22,193 nucleotides of DNA from Veillonella sp. Its GTDB lineage: Bacteria; Bacillota; Negativicutes; Veillonellales; Veillonellaceae. Shown here piece by piece: positions 1 to 7,648 of this stretch. Position 1 is the first letter of the stretch. Each line of letters opens with the position of its first letter. The stretch lies in NCBI RefSeq assembly GCF_019414865.1, contig NZ_DXLG01000013.1, forward strand, positions 1 to 22,193. The letters are read 5' to 3'. A program made the position numbers and the translations under genes. Below the pieces are notes generated by a model that did not search any database, was not told the DNA's origin, and worked only from the letters and a program-made list of their open reading frames with translations.

Positions 1-55
1 TTTTGCCAACCCCCAGTTTAACTGGGGGATTAGTCATGCCTATTCGGCGTACATA
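1..55. mobile_element. Possible IS200/IS605-type element end (two hairpins)
   Basis: Bases 10-28 form a palindrome with 9-bp arms around one central base (CCCCCAGTT / AACTGGGGG). A second small hairpin follows at about 35-48 (ATGCC / GGCGT around TATTC, with one G-U pair). Neither has a T-run on either strand, so they are unlikely to be intrinsic terminators. A C-run/G-run hairpin followed by a short unpaired tail is typical of the terminal structures of IS200/IS605-family and TnpB-bearing elements. No transposase or TnpB coding sequence lies in the window, so this is a structural resemblance only. It could also be a REP-like intergenic repeat. Confidence 0.3.
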
Positions 56-59
56 CAGT

Positions 60-89
60 AAAAGAGCATCTCAAATAAGATGCTCTTTT
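60..89 (-). terminator. Intrinsic terminator after uvrC
   Basis: A perfect 12-bp stem (60-71 pairs with 78-89, AAAAGAGCATCT) encloses a 6-nt loop and abuts the uvrC stop codon at 90-92. In the minus direction the stem ends in TTTT, which gives a modest U-tract. On the plus strand the T-run is longer (86-91), so the structure may work in both directions and shield uvrC from transcription entering from the left. Confidence 0.8.
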
Positions 90-1916
90 TTATTTCAACA
101 TATCTTGTTTTTCTACCTTAGACATGCGGAAGAAATTATATAGTGTTTCTGCCGTCTTATAGTTCATAGATTCCACCTTTGAAAGCTCATCAATGGATGC
201 TTCTTTCATGGCTTCTAAACTATTGAAGTGAGTCCATAATGCCTTTCGGCGTTTAGGGCCAATCCCTTCAATATGATCTAGAATGGATTCTAAATTACGT
301 TTTCCACGAAGCTTACGATGGTACGTAATAGCAAATCGATGGGCTTCGTCACGTATTTGTTGCAGCAATTGAAGCTCTGGCGTGTGATGGCTCAAAATGA
401 TACTTTCAGATTGCCCTTCTACAAAAACCTCTTCAATGCGTTTAGCCAAGGATATAACAGGCACATCAGTAACACCTACGGCACGTATTAACGGCAAGGC
501 TGCGTTGAGCTGTCCTTTACCACCATCGATGATAATGAGGTCAGGCATAGGCCAATCTGTTTCCTTACCATAGCGTCGTTCCATAATTTCTGCCATAGAC
601 TTAAAATCATCAGGCTTGCCTTGCGTAGTCTTCAATTTAAAGCGACGATATTCCTTCTTCGCTGGTTTACCACCTTCAAAGACAACCATAGATGCTACCG
701 TTTCAGCCCCTTGAGTATGAGAGATATCGAAACATTCCATACGCTCTGGTAATCGCGGCAAGTCTAGGACTTCCGCTAATTTTTTTACAGCCCCACCGGT
801 CTTATCAATTTGGTACTGCCATTGACGACGGCGCTCTTCAAGGAAGGTTTCTGCATTCTCATGGGCCATCTTGATCATATCCATCTTATAGCCACGCTGA
901 GGCACAGATACGTCTACATTCTGACCTTTGAGCTGTGTAAACCATTCACTTAATAAGTCTCTATCAGAACTATCCATAGGTAATAATAATTCCTTCGGAA
1001 TGAAGTTCGTATCCCCATAGTATTGCTTGATAAAGTCCGTCATAATCGTTTCTGGAGTATCTCCATCGTGTTGAACAAAATAATTCTCACGGCCTAATAG
1101 TCGTCCACCACGGATGAATAATAGCTGTACACAGGCCATAGATGTATCAACAGCAATCCCTAATACATCTAAGTCGCCCCGTTGTGTAACCATACGTTGC
1201 TTTTCTTGTATTTTTTCAATGCTGCTCAACTGATCTCGATACCGTGCTGCATCTTCAAATCGTAAGTCTTCTGCAGCTAGTTCCATCTTCTCTTTGATTT
1301 CCTTCAACAATGGTATAGGCTTTCCTTCAAAGAGCTCTATGATTTCATCGATGTATTTCCGATAGTCCGGTATAGATATTTTATTAAAGCACGGCGCTTC
1401 ACAGTAATGCATATGGTATTGCAAACATGGGCGCTCTACCTTCATAGACTTACATGTGCGCAGTGGGTAGTACTGGCGTATCAATTTCAATACTACATGA
1501 ACCGATGTTACATCTGTGAAAGGGCCAAAATATTTTGCCCCATCACGTTCAAGGCGACGTGTCATATATACGCGAGGATAATCTTCTTGAACAGAGATTT
1601 TCACATACGGATAGGTCTTATCATCGCGGAGCCGAATATTGTATTTAGGCTCATGCTCCTTGATAAGTGTATTCTCTAATATGAGAGCCTCCATCTCTGT
1701 CTTTGTTTGGATAATCTCCACATCGACAGCACGCTTCATCATAGCCGTAACCTTAGGGGCTCGGTTAGCATCATTACGCACATAAGACCGCACGCGATTA
1801 CGTAAATTAATAGCCTTACCTACATAGATGATGCGGTTGTACTGATCACGCCATAAATACACACCGGGCGTAGTCGGCAAATGACTAACCTTCTCTAGTA
1901 ATTCTTCAGATGGCAT
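90..1916 (-). CDS. uvrC: UvrABC system protein C (excinuclease subunit C)
   Basis: Makes both incisions, 3' then 5' of the lesion, once UvrB is loaded on damaged DNA. The 608-residue protein has the full family layout: an N-terminal GIY-YIG nuclease (PGVY at 17-20, IIYVGK at 29-34), a four-Cys cluster (C155, C164, C172, C176) of the kind that binds an iron-sulfur cluster, a UVR motif for UvrB contact at about 205-240, the RNase H-like second nuclease (CFDISH and IIIDGGKGQ) and C-terminal helix-hairpin-helix repeats (IEGIGPKRRKAL). An in-frame ATG 42 bases upstream would add 14 residues. I reject it because AAAGGAGG at 1921-1928 lies 4 nt before the ATG at 1916, and the extra codons fall inside an inverted repeat with no ribosome site. 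It lies 132 nt downstream of uvrA and is followed directly by a terminator. Confidence 0.97.
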   Translation of the reverse strand: MPSEELLEKVSHLPTTPGVYLWRDQYNRIIYVGKAINLRNRVRSYVRNDANRAPKVTAMMKRAVDVEIIQTKTEMEALILENTLIKEHEPKYNIRLRDDKTYPYVKISVQEDYPRVYMTRRLERDGAKYFGPFTDVTSVHVVLKLIRQYYPLRTCKSMKVERPCLQYHMHYCEAPCFNKISIPDYRKYIDEIIELFEGKPIPLLKEIKEKMELAAEDLRFEDAARYRDQLSSIEKIQEKQRMVTQRGDLDVLGIAVDTSMACVQLLFIRGGRLLGRENYFVQHDGDTPETIMTDFIKQYYGDTNFIPKELLLPMDSSDRDLLSEWFTQLKGQNVDVSVPQRGYKMDMIKMAHENAETFLEERRRQWQYQIDKTGGAVKKLAEVLDLPRLPERMECFDISHTQGAETVASMVVFEGGKPAKKEYRRFKLKTTQGKPDDFKSMAEIMERRYGKETDWPMPDLIIIDGGKGQLNAALPLIRAVGVTDVPVISLAKRIEEVFVEGQSESIILSHHTPELQLLQQIRDEAHRFAITYHRKLRGKRNLESILDHIEGIGPKRRKALWTHFNSLEAMKEASIDELSKVESMNYKTAETLYNFFRMSKVEKQDMLK

Positions 1917-1920
1917 ATGT

Positions 1921-1928
1921 CCTCCTTT
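1921..1928 (-). promoter_or_regulatory. Ribosome binding site that fixes the uvrC start
   Basis: The minus strand reads AAAGGAGG, then ACAT, then ATG at 1916. The upstream alternative ATG at 1958 has no purine-rich sequence before it, so this site decides the start. Confidence 0.8.
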
Positions 1929-1943
1929 CCTTATAGATTTTAA

Positions 1944-2010
1944 GGAAATAGAATACATTCTTTTCTAAGATATGTCCATGATAAATGATTAGAAAATGTA
2001 TTCTATTTCC
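1944..2010. repeat. Long imperfect inverted repeat between uvrA and uvrC
   Basis: The arm at 1944-1968 (25 nt) is the reverse complement of the arm at 1989-2010 (22 nt), apart from three extra bases (CTT or equivalent) in the left arm. The loop is 20 nt (1969-1988). In RNA this gives about 22 bp of near-perfect duplex just before the uvrC ribosome site. No T-run follows it on the minus strand (TTAAAATC), so it is not a classic terminator. It could stabilise or process the mRNA, for example as an RNase III substrate, or be a small miniature element. The flanks 1926-1941 and 2006-2022 also resemble each other as an imperfect direct repeat. Confidence 0.75.
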
Positions 2011-2048
2011 CTTATGATTTTTATAGAAACTAAATATAATGCTTTATT

Positions 2049-4901
2049 TTATTTCTTATTTTTAGCTGCTTTCATAAACTTCTTAGTTTGTTCTAATACA
2101 GGACCTAAGAATTTGCCAGTATAACTTTCTTTCACCTTGGCAATTTGCTCAGGCGTACCTGTTGCTACAATGGTACCACCACGATTACCGCCTTCTGGAC
2201 CTAAATCGATGATATGATCCGCCATCTTAATAACATCTAAGTTATGTTCAATAACAACCACTGTATCTCCACCATCGACAAGTTTTTGTAGTACATCTAA
2301 GAGCTTACGAATATCTTCAGCATGTAGGCCTGTAGTAGGTTCATCAAGGATGTAAAGGGTTTTGCCTGTACTACGACGAGCCAGTTCAGTAGCTAATTTA
2401 ACGCGTTGAGCCTCACCACCAGATAATGTTGTGGCAGCTTGACCTAAACGGATATAGCCGAGACCTACCTCTTGTAAGGTAACCATCTTACGATGAATTT
2501 TAGGAATCGCGCTAAAGAATTCTACTGCATCATCTACCGTCATATCTAATACATCGGCAATGGATTTGCCTTTATATTTAACCTCTAAGGTTTCGCGATT
2601 ATAACGAGCGCCTTTACATACTTCGCAAGGTACATATACATCTGGCAAGAAGTGCATTTCAATTTTGATAATACCATCGCCACGACACGCTTCACAGCGA
2701 CCGCCTTTTACGTTAAAGCTAAAGCGACCTTGTTTATAACCGCGCATCTTAGCCTCTGGTGTTTGGCTATAAAGCTCGCGTATAGCATCAAACACACCTG
2801 TATATGTGGCAGGATTAGAACGAGGTGTACGACCGATAGGGCTTTGGTCAATATTGATGATTTTATCAATATGTTCTAAGCCACGGATTTCTTTATGAGC
2901 CCCCACCTTATGGAAGGAACGGTACAACTGATTAGCTAAACCTTTATAAAGAATTTCATTGATTAAGGTAGACTTACCAGAACCACTGACACCGGTAACC
3001 ACATTAAATAGGCCGATAGGGAATTTTACATTTACATTTTGTAAATTATTTTCCTTCGCACCACGAATTTCGATGCAATTCTTACCTGGTTTACGGCGCT
3101 CTTCAGGAAGGGCGATAAACTTACGTCCACTCAAGTACTGACCAGTAATGGAGTTCTCAACCTTCATCACTTCGTCAACAGTACCAGCTGCAATTATTTG
3201 ACCACCATGCTCACCTGCTCCTGGTCCGATGTCTACGAGGTAATCCGCAGCACGCATTGTATCTTCGTCGTGTTCTACAACGAGCAATGTATTGCCTAAG
3301 TCACGTAAGCCTTTCAATGTATCAATGAGACGATCATTATCTCGTTGGTGTAAACCGATAGACGGTTCATCTAGAATATACAATACACCAACAAGACCAG
3401 AGCCAATTTGTGTGGCCAAGCGAATACGTTGTGCTTCACCACCAGAAAGGGTCCCTGCACTACGGTTCATAGTAAGGTAATCAAGGCCTACATTATTGAG
3501 GAAGCCAAGGCGAGCATTGATTTCCTTCAGAATTTGAGCACCAATCACTTGTTCCCGCTCAGTTAACTGTAAATTACCAAAGAAGTCCAGTGCTTCTTTA
3601 ATGGTCAATTGCGTTACTTCATTGATGTTCTTATCCCCTACAGTAATCGCTAATACTTCGGGTTTAAGACGAGCACCATGGCATGTAGTACACGGCTTTA
3701 TGGACATAAATTTTTCAAACTCTTCACGCATAGAATCGGTAGATGCTTCACTATGACGGCGTTTTACCATCGGCAAAATACCTTCGTACTCTGTAAAGAA
3801 TTCCTTTACTTCACCTCTCATATTTTCATAGGTGAAAGCTACCTTATCCGTCGTGCCATACATGACTTTTTTCTGTAATGCTTTTGGCAATTCATCATAG
3901 GTAGAGTCTAAAGAATATCCATTAGCTTTTAATAGGCCTTCTACTTGACGCATAAACCATGCATTAGGATTAGAGCTCAATGCTTGCACACAACCATCGG
4001 CAAAGCTAATAGAGCCATCTGGAATAACGCGCTCTTCGTCTACTTCCATAGTGGATCCAATACCCAAACAAGCTGGGCAAGCACCAAATGGGCTGTTGAA
4101 GGAGAACATGCGCGGTTCAATTTTTGGTAATGAAATATGACAATCTGGACATGCAAAGTGTTGACTATACATGTGTTCAGGGCCGTCTACCTCTTGAATC
4201 ACTACGATGCCTTCTGCCCATTTTGATGCGGTCTCCATAGAGTCTGCCAAGCGGGATTCGATGCCTTCTTTTACAACGAGGCGGTCTACTACGATATCGA
4301 TAGAGTGTTTTTTATTTTTTTCTAATACAATCTCTTCATCTAATGTACGTACAACGCCATCTACGCGGGCACGAACAAAGCCTTCTTTACGAAGTTGTTC
4401 AAAGACGGATTTATGCTCCCCTTTTTTTCCTTGAATCATAGGGGCTAATACTAAAATCTTTGTACCTTCTGGGAAGCTCATTACATCATCTGTCATTTGT
4501 TGTATTGTTTGTTGTGTAATAGGCTTACCACATTCTGGACAATGGGCATGACCTACACGAGCAAATAATAGACGCAAGTAGTCGTAAATCTCCGTTACAG
4601 TACCGACTGTAGAACGAGGATTACGGCTTGTTGTCTTTTGATCGATAGAAATCGCTGGAGATAAGCCTTCAATATAATCTACATCAGGTTTATCCATTTG
4701 TCCCAAGAATTGACGAGCATACGCAGACAAGGACTCTACATAGCGTCGTTGCCCTTCTGCGTAAATCGTATCAAATGCTAAGGATGATTTACCAGAACCA
4801 CTAAGGCCAGTCAAAACGATAAACTGATCTCGTGGTAAGGCTATATCTATATTTTTAAGGTTATGCTGACGCGCACCTTTTACTATCAATTGATCTTTCA
4901 T
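2049..4901 (-). CDS. uvrA: UvrABC system protein A (damage-recognition ATPase)
   Basis: Dimeric ABC-type ATPase that finds DNA lesions and loads UvrB in nucleotide excision repair. The 950-residue length is normal for the family. Two ABC modules are visible: Walker A GLSGSGKS at 32-39 and a second GVSGSGKS near residue 640, each paired with an LSGGEAQR signature and a Walker B ending LDEPS or LDEPT. Zinc-binding modules are present: C251/C254/C275/C278 in the first half and CEAC...CEVC in the second. A further CPEC pair (C121, C124) lies in the UvrB-binding region. The start has AGGG 7-8 nt upstream. A 12-bp hairpin (4918-4945) lies just before that site, and a 186-nt AT-rich gap separates the gene from uvrB, so uvrA probably has its own promoter. 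No canonical Gram-positive LexA box was found there. Confidence 0.98.
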   Translation of the reverse strand: MKDQLIVKGARQHNLKNIDIALPRDQFIVLTGLSGSGKSSLAFDTIYAEGQRRYVESLSAYARQFLGQMDKPDVDYIEGLSPAISIDQKTTSRNPRSTVGTVTEIYDYLRLLFARVGHAHCPECGKPITQQTIQQMTDDVMSFPEGTKILVLAPMIQGKKGEHKSVFEQLRKEGFVRARVDGVVRTLDEEIVLEKNKKHSIDIVVDRLVVKEGIESRLADSMETASKWAEGIVVIQEVDGPEHMYSQHFACPDCHISLPKIEPRMFSFNSPFGACPACLGIGSTMEVDEERVIPDGSISFADGCVQALSSNPNAWFMRQVEGLLKANGYSLDSTYDELPKALQKKVMYGTTDKVAFTYENMRGEVKEFFTEYEGILPMVKRRHSEASTDSMREEFEKFMSIKPCTTCHGARLKPEVLAITVGDKNINEVTQLTIKEALDFFGNLQLTEREQVIGAQILKEINARLGFLNNVGLDYLTMNRSAGTLSGGEAQRIRLATQIGSGLVGVLYILDEPSIGLHQRDNDRLIDTLKGLRDLGNTLLVVEHDEDTMRAADYLVDIGPGAGEHGGQIIAAGTVDEVMKVENSITGQYLSGRKFIALPEERRKPGKNCIEIRGAKENNLQNVNVKFPIGLFNVVTGVSGSGKSTLINEILYKGLANQLYRSFHKVGAHKEIRGLEHIDKIINIDQSPIGRTPRSNPATYTGVFDAIRELYSQTPEAKMRGYKQGRFSFNVKGGRCEACRGDGIIKIEMHFLPDVYVPCEVCKGARYNRETLEVKYKGKSIADVLDMTVDDAVEFFSAIPKIHRKMVTLQEVGLGYIRLGQAATTLSGGEAQRVKLATELARRSTGKTLYILDEPTTGLHAEDIRKLLDVLQKLVDGGDTVVVIEHNLDVIKMADHIIDLGPEGGNRGGTIVATGTPEQIAKVKESYTGKFLGPVLEQTKKFMKAAKNKK

Positions 4902-4917
4902 TATGTTCCCTATTTAA

Positions 4918-4945
4918 AGAGATGATACCAAATGGCATCATCTCT
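4918..4945 (-). promoter_or_regulatory. Leader hairpin immediately upstream of uvrA
   Basis: Arms 4918-4929 and 4934-4945 form a 12-bp stem with a 4-nt loop. On the minus strand the single imperfect pair is a G-U wobble, so the RNA stem is complete. It ends 16 nt before the uvrA ATG. The bases after the stem in the minus direction (TTAAATAGGG) are a poor U-tract. It may be a weak uvrB terminator, an attenuator or a 5' stabiliser of uvrA mRNA. The longer T-run lies on the plus-strand side (4947-4951). Confidence 0.55.
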
Positions 4946-4975
4946 ATTTTTACTAACATGAAATAATATATGTAT

Positions 4976-4984
4976 ATTATCGCA
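4976..4984 (-). promoter_or_regulatory. Candidate extended -10 promoter for uvrA
   Basis: The minus strand reads TGC GATAAT, an extended -10 element (TGn followed by five of six matches to TATAAT). The sequence 17 nt upstream (TAGATT) is a poor -35, as is usual for extended -10 promoters. It lies in the 186-nt uvrB-uvrA gap among AT-rich palindromes, which makes chance matches likely. Confidence 0.35.
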
Positions 4985-5031
4985 CATATAGTCTATATAA
5001 TCTATGTGTTTTCTTACAATCTATATAGATT
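4983..5031. repeat. AT-rich palindromes upstream of uvrA
   Basis: AATCTATATAGATT at 5018-5031 is a perfect 14-bp palindrome. The stretch 4983-5008 is an imperfect palindrome with outer arms CACATA / TATGTG. Both lie just upstream of the candidate -10 and share the sub-motif TCTATATA. They could be an operator for an unidentified regulator. They do not match the LexA form GAAC-N4-GTTC. Confidence 0.4.
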
Positions 5032-5087
5032 CGATTTATTACATTCAGGTAATATTTTTACAATATATGAATGTATGTTACTGCTAC

Positions 5088-7265
5088 TTAAGATTTACTC
5101 TTTGAACTTGTACGTTTTTTACCCTTGCTAGATGTAGGCTTTTTCAACTTGCTTTCACCTGCACTATGCATATCGGACCATTGTTGACGTAGTTCTCCTA
5201 ATTGGTCACGAAGCTTTGCTGCCTTTTCAAATTCAAGCTGCTTTGCAGCGGCCTTCATTTGACGATCAAGTTCTTCAATTTTATTGAATAACTCTTCTGG
5301 CGTTATATCTGCCACCTTAGGAGTGGATGTATCTTGTGCATATGGTTCATGTCCATGGTCCATACCTGCTGAAGAGGCTTTCTTTTTTCCTTTCTTCGGT
5401 GAAAAGTCCTTCCCATCGGTAACCATATCTTCTTCAATTTTCGTCAACTCAATAAGTTCTTTTACATCTTTAGAGACAGACTTAGGCGTAATATTATGTT
5501 CAATATTATAAGCCTCTTGCACAGCACGACGGCGATCTGTTTCATCGATAGCACGTTGCATAGAACCTGTTACACGGTCAGCGTACATGATAACGTGACC
5601 GTTCACATTACGAGCTGCCCGACCGATTGTTTGAATCATAGCTGTATCAGAACGTAAGAAACCTTCCTTATCCGCATCTAAGATAGCTACCAAGGAAACC
5701 TCTGGCATATCTAGGCCTTCACGGAGCAAGTTAATACCAACCAGTACATCGAATACACCAGCCCGTAAATCACGGATGATTTCAGCACGCTCGATAGTAA
5801 CAATATCAGAGTGAAGATAACGAACGCGGACGCCCATTTCCTTCAAGAACTCTGTTAAGTCCTCAGCCATCTTTTTCGTTAAGGTCGTAACGAGAACGCG
5901 TTCATTCTTAGCTGCACGCTTATGAATTTCGCCGAGTAAATCATCCATTTGTCCCTTAATAGGACGAATTTCAATGGATGGATCTAATAAACCTGTAGGA
6001 CGAATAATTTGTTCTGCAATATTCGTTTCCACTTCCATTTCATACGGACCAGGTGTGGCTGATACATAGACGATTTGATTGATACGTTCTACGAATTCAT
6101 CGAATTGAAGTGGTCTATTATCGAGTGCAGATGGTAAACGGAACCCATATTCGATAAGGGATTCTTTACGAGCACGGTCACCATTGTACATGGCCCGTAC
6201 TTGAGGAATGGTTACATGAGACTCGTCCACCATGATGAGGAAGTCATCTGGAAAATAGTCTATCAATGTGTATGGTGCCTCTCCAGCCTTACGTTCAGAC
6301 ATGTGGCGGGAATAGTTTTCGATGCCTGAGCAATAGCCCATTTCTTGCATCATTTCTATATCGTAACGGGTACGCTGTTCAAGACGTTGAGCCTCTAATA
6401 GACGGTCAGCAGCTTTCAACTTAGCTAATTGTTCGTCTAATTCAGCTTCAATACGCTCTACAGCAATACGCATCTTATCTTTCGTTGTTACATAGTGAGA
6501 TGCTGGATAGACCGCAACGTGCTTGCGTTCAGCAATCACTTCACCAGTCAAAGCATCTACCTCAACGAGGCGATCGATTTCATCGCCAAAGAGTTCCACT
6601 CGAATGGCTCTTTCACTATACGCAGCAGGGAAAATCTCGATAGTATCCCCTTGTACACGGAAGGTACCGCGGATAAAGTTCATATCATTTCTCGTATATT
6701 GAATATCTACGAGTTTAGACAGAATTTCATCACGAGATTTCGTCTGCCCTAAGCGCAAGGACAACACGAGTTCAGAGTAGTCCTCAGGGTCACCTAAGCC
6801 ATAAATACAACTAACAGAGGCAACGATGATAACATCGCGGCGCTCAAAGAGGCTCATCGTAGCGCTATGTCGCAGTTTATCGATTTCATCATTGATAGAC
6901 GCATCCTTCTCGATATACGTATCACTGGAAGGAATATATGCTTCTGGTTGATAGAAATCGTAATAAGACACAAAGTATTCTACCGCATTATTTGGGAAGA
7001 AACTTTTAAACTCACTACATAACTGCGCAGCTAAGGTTTTATTATGAGCAATAATCAGCGTTGGCTTTTGAACGGCCTCGATAACTTTAGCCATTGTAAA
7101 GGTTTTACCTGTACCAGTGGCACCGAGTAAAACTTGGGCCCATTCACCGCGTTCAATACCTTCTGTTAAAGACTGAATCGCAGTTGGTTGGTCCCCTGTA
7201 GGCGTAAAGGGCGCCTCCACTTTAAATGGTTGGCCCCCTTCATAATTATATGTATTATGTTTCAT
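5088..7265 (-). CDS. uvrB: UvrABC system protein B (DNA helicase-like excinuclease subunit)
   Basis: Receives damaged DNA from UvrA, verifies the lesion and recruits UvrC. Helicase motifs are clear: Walker A GATGTGKT at 48-55, DESH in LIMVDESHVT, and the motif VI sequence QTIGRAARN. The damage-probing beta-hairpin region YYDFYQPEAYIPSSDTYIEKD is present. A C-terminal UVR motif (about 658-695) matches the one in UvrC. The protein has 725 residues, some 60 more than typical UvrB. The excess is a Lys/Ser-rich linker before the UVR motif (about 613-657) and a basic Ser/Lys tail of about 25 residues. The ATG shares its A with the stop of the upstream small gene (TAATG), with AGGA 8 nt before it, so translation is probably coupled. 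Confidence 0.98.
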   Translation of the reverse strand: MKHNTYNYEGGQPFKVEAPFTPTGDQPTAIQSLTEGIERGEWAQVLLGATGTGKTFTMAKVIEAVQKPTLIIAHNKTLAAQLCSEFKSFFPNNAVEYFVSYYDFYQPEAYIPSSDTYIEKDASINDEIDKLRHSATMSLFERRDVIIVASVSCIYGLGDPEDYSELVLSLRLGQTKSRDEILSKLVDIQYTRNDMNFIRGTFRVQGDTIEIFPAAYSERAIRVELFGDEIDRLVEVDALTGEVIAERKHVAVYPASHYVTTKDKMRIAVERIEAELDEQLAKLKAADRLLEAQRLEQRTRYDIEMMQEMGYCSGIENYSRHMSERKAGEAPYTLIDYFPDDFLIMVDESHVTIPQVRAMYNGDRARKESLIEYGFRLPSALDNRPLQFDEFVERINQIVYVSATPGPYEMEVETNIAEQIIRPTGLLDPSIEIRPIKGQMDDLLGEIHKRAAKNERVLVTTLTKKMAEDLTEFLKEMGVRVRYLHSDIVTIERAEIIRDLRAGVFDVLVGINLLREGLDMPEVSLVAILDADKEGFLRSDTAMIQTIGRAARNVNGHVIMYADRVTGSMQRAIDETDRRRAVQEAYNIEHNITPKSVSKDVKELIELTKIEEDMVTDGKDFSPKKGKKKASSAGMDHGHEPYAQDTSTPKVADITPEELFNKIEELDRQMKAAAKQLEFEKAAKLRDQLGELRQQWSDMHSAGESKLKKPTSSKGKKRTSSKSKS

Positions 7266-7648
7266 TACTGTTCATCCTGATGTTTACGGATAGCTTTGAG
7301 CTCTTCCTCTGAAAGACGGCGACCTGCATTTTCTGCTTGGTTCAACGTATCCTCTCCTTCTAATACTTCGATGAGCATAGCAATGGAGAAACGATCTAAT
7401 GTAGGCGTAGTCTTTTGAATTTCATCAGCCATCATCCAATCTGATTCAGTATAGTTATTAATACGTTCTGTAATCTCTTCCCAGTTTGAAAGTAGCAATC
7501 TTGTAATAGGACGATATAATTCAATGCCGAAATACTCGATTAAACCAACAATCTTTTCCATATTTTCTAGGCTAACATTACATTCATTTTTTTTATTTTC
7601 AGATTCTACATATTCAAGTAAGAATTCCCGGTTATATTTATTTGTCAC
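7265..7648 (-). CDS. Hypothetical acidic protein between ftsY and uvrB
   Basis: I do not recognise this 127-residue protein. It is strongly acidic and Glu-rich, looks mostly helical, and has no signal peptide, membrane segment, repeated Cys motif or nucleotide-binding motif that I can see. It starts at a GTG codon inside the last 11 bases of ftsY, with AAAGGA about 10 nt upstream, and its TAA overlaps the uvrB ATG by one base. Overlaps at both ends with conserved genes argue that it is really translated and co-expressed with ftsY and uvrB. It does not resemble YlxM, the small SRP-linked protein often found near ftsY. The next in-frame ATG is residue 30, which would remove the overlap with ftsY. 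Confidence 0.8.
   Translation of the reverse strand: MTNKYNREFLLEYVESENKKNECNVSLENMEKIVGLIEYFGIELYRPITRLLLSNWEEITERINNYTESDWMMADEIQKTTPTLDRFSIAMLIEVLEGEDTLNQAENAGRRLSEEELKAIRKHQDEQ

Noticed and set aside
10..28. Intrinsic terminator at the left edge
   Set aside because: The stem is strong but neither strand has a T-run after it. The real terminator of uvrC is at 60-89.
1917..1958. Longer uvrC start adding 14 residues
   Set aside because: No ribosome site before the ATG at 1958, and the added codons cover the real AAAGGAGG site and part of an inverted repeat.
4902..5087. SOS (LexA) operator upstream of uvrA
   Set aside because: I searched by eye for GAAC-N4-GTTC and CTGT-N8-ACAG patterns on both strands and found none. 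The palindromes there have a different sequence.
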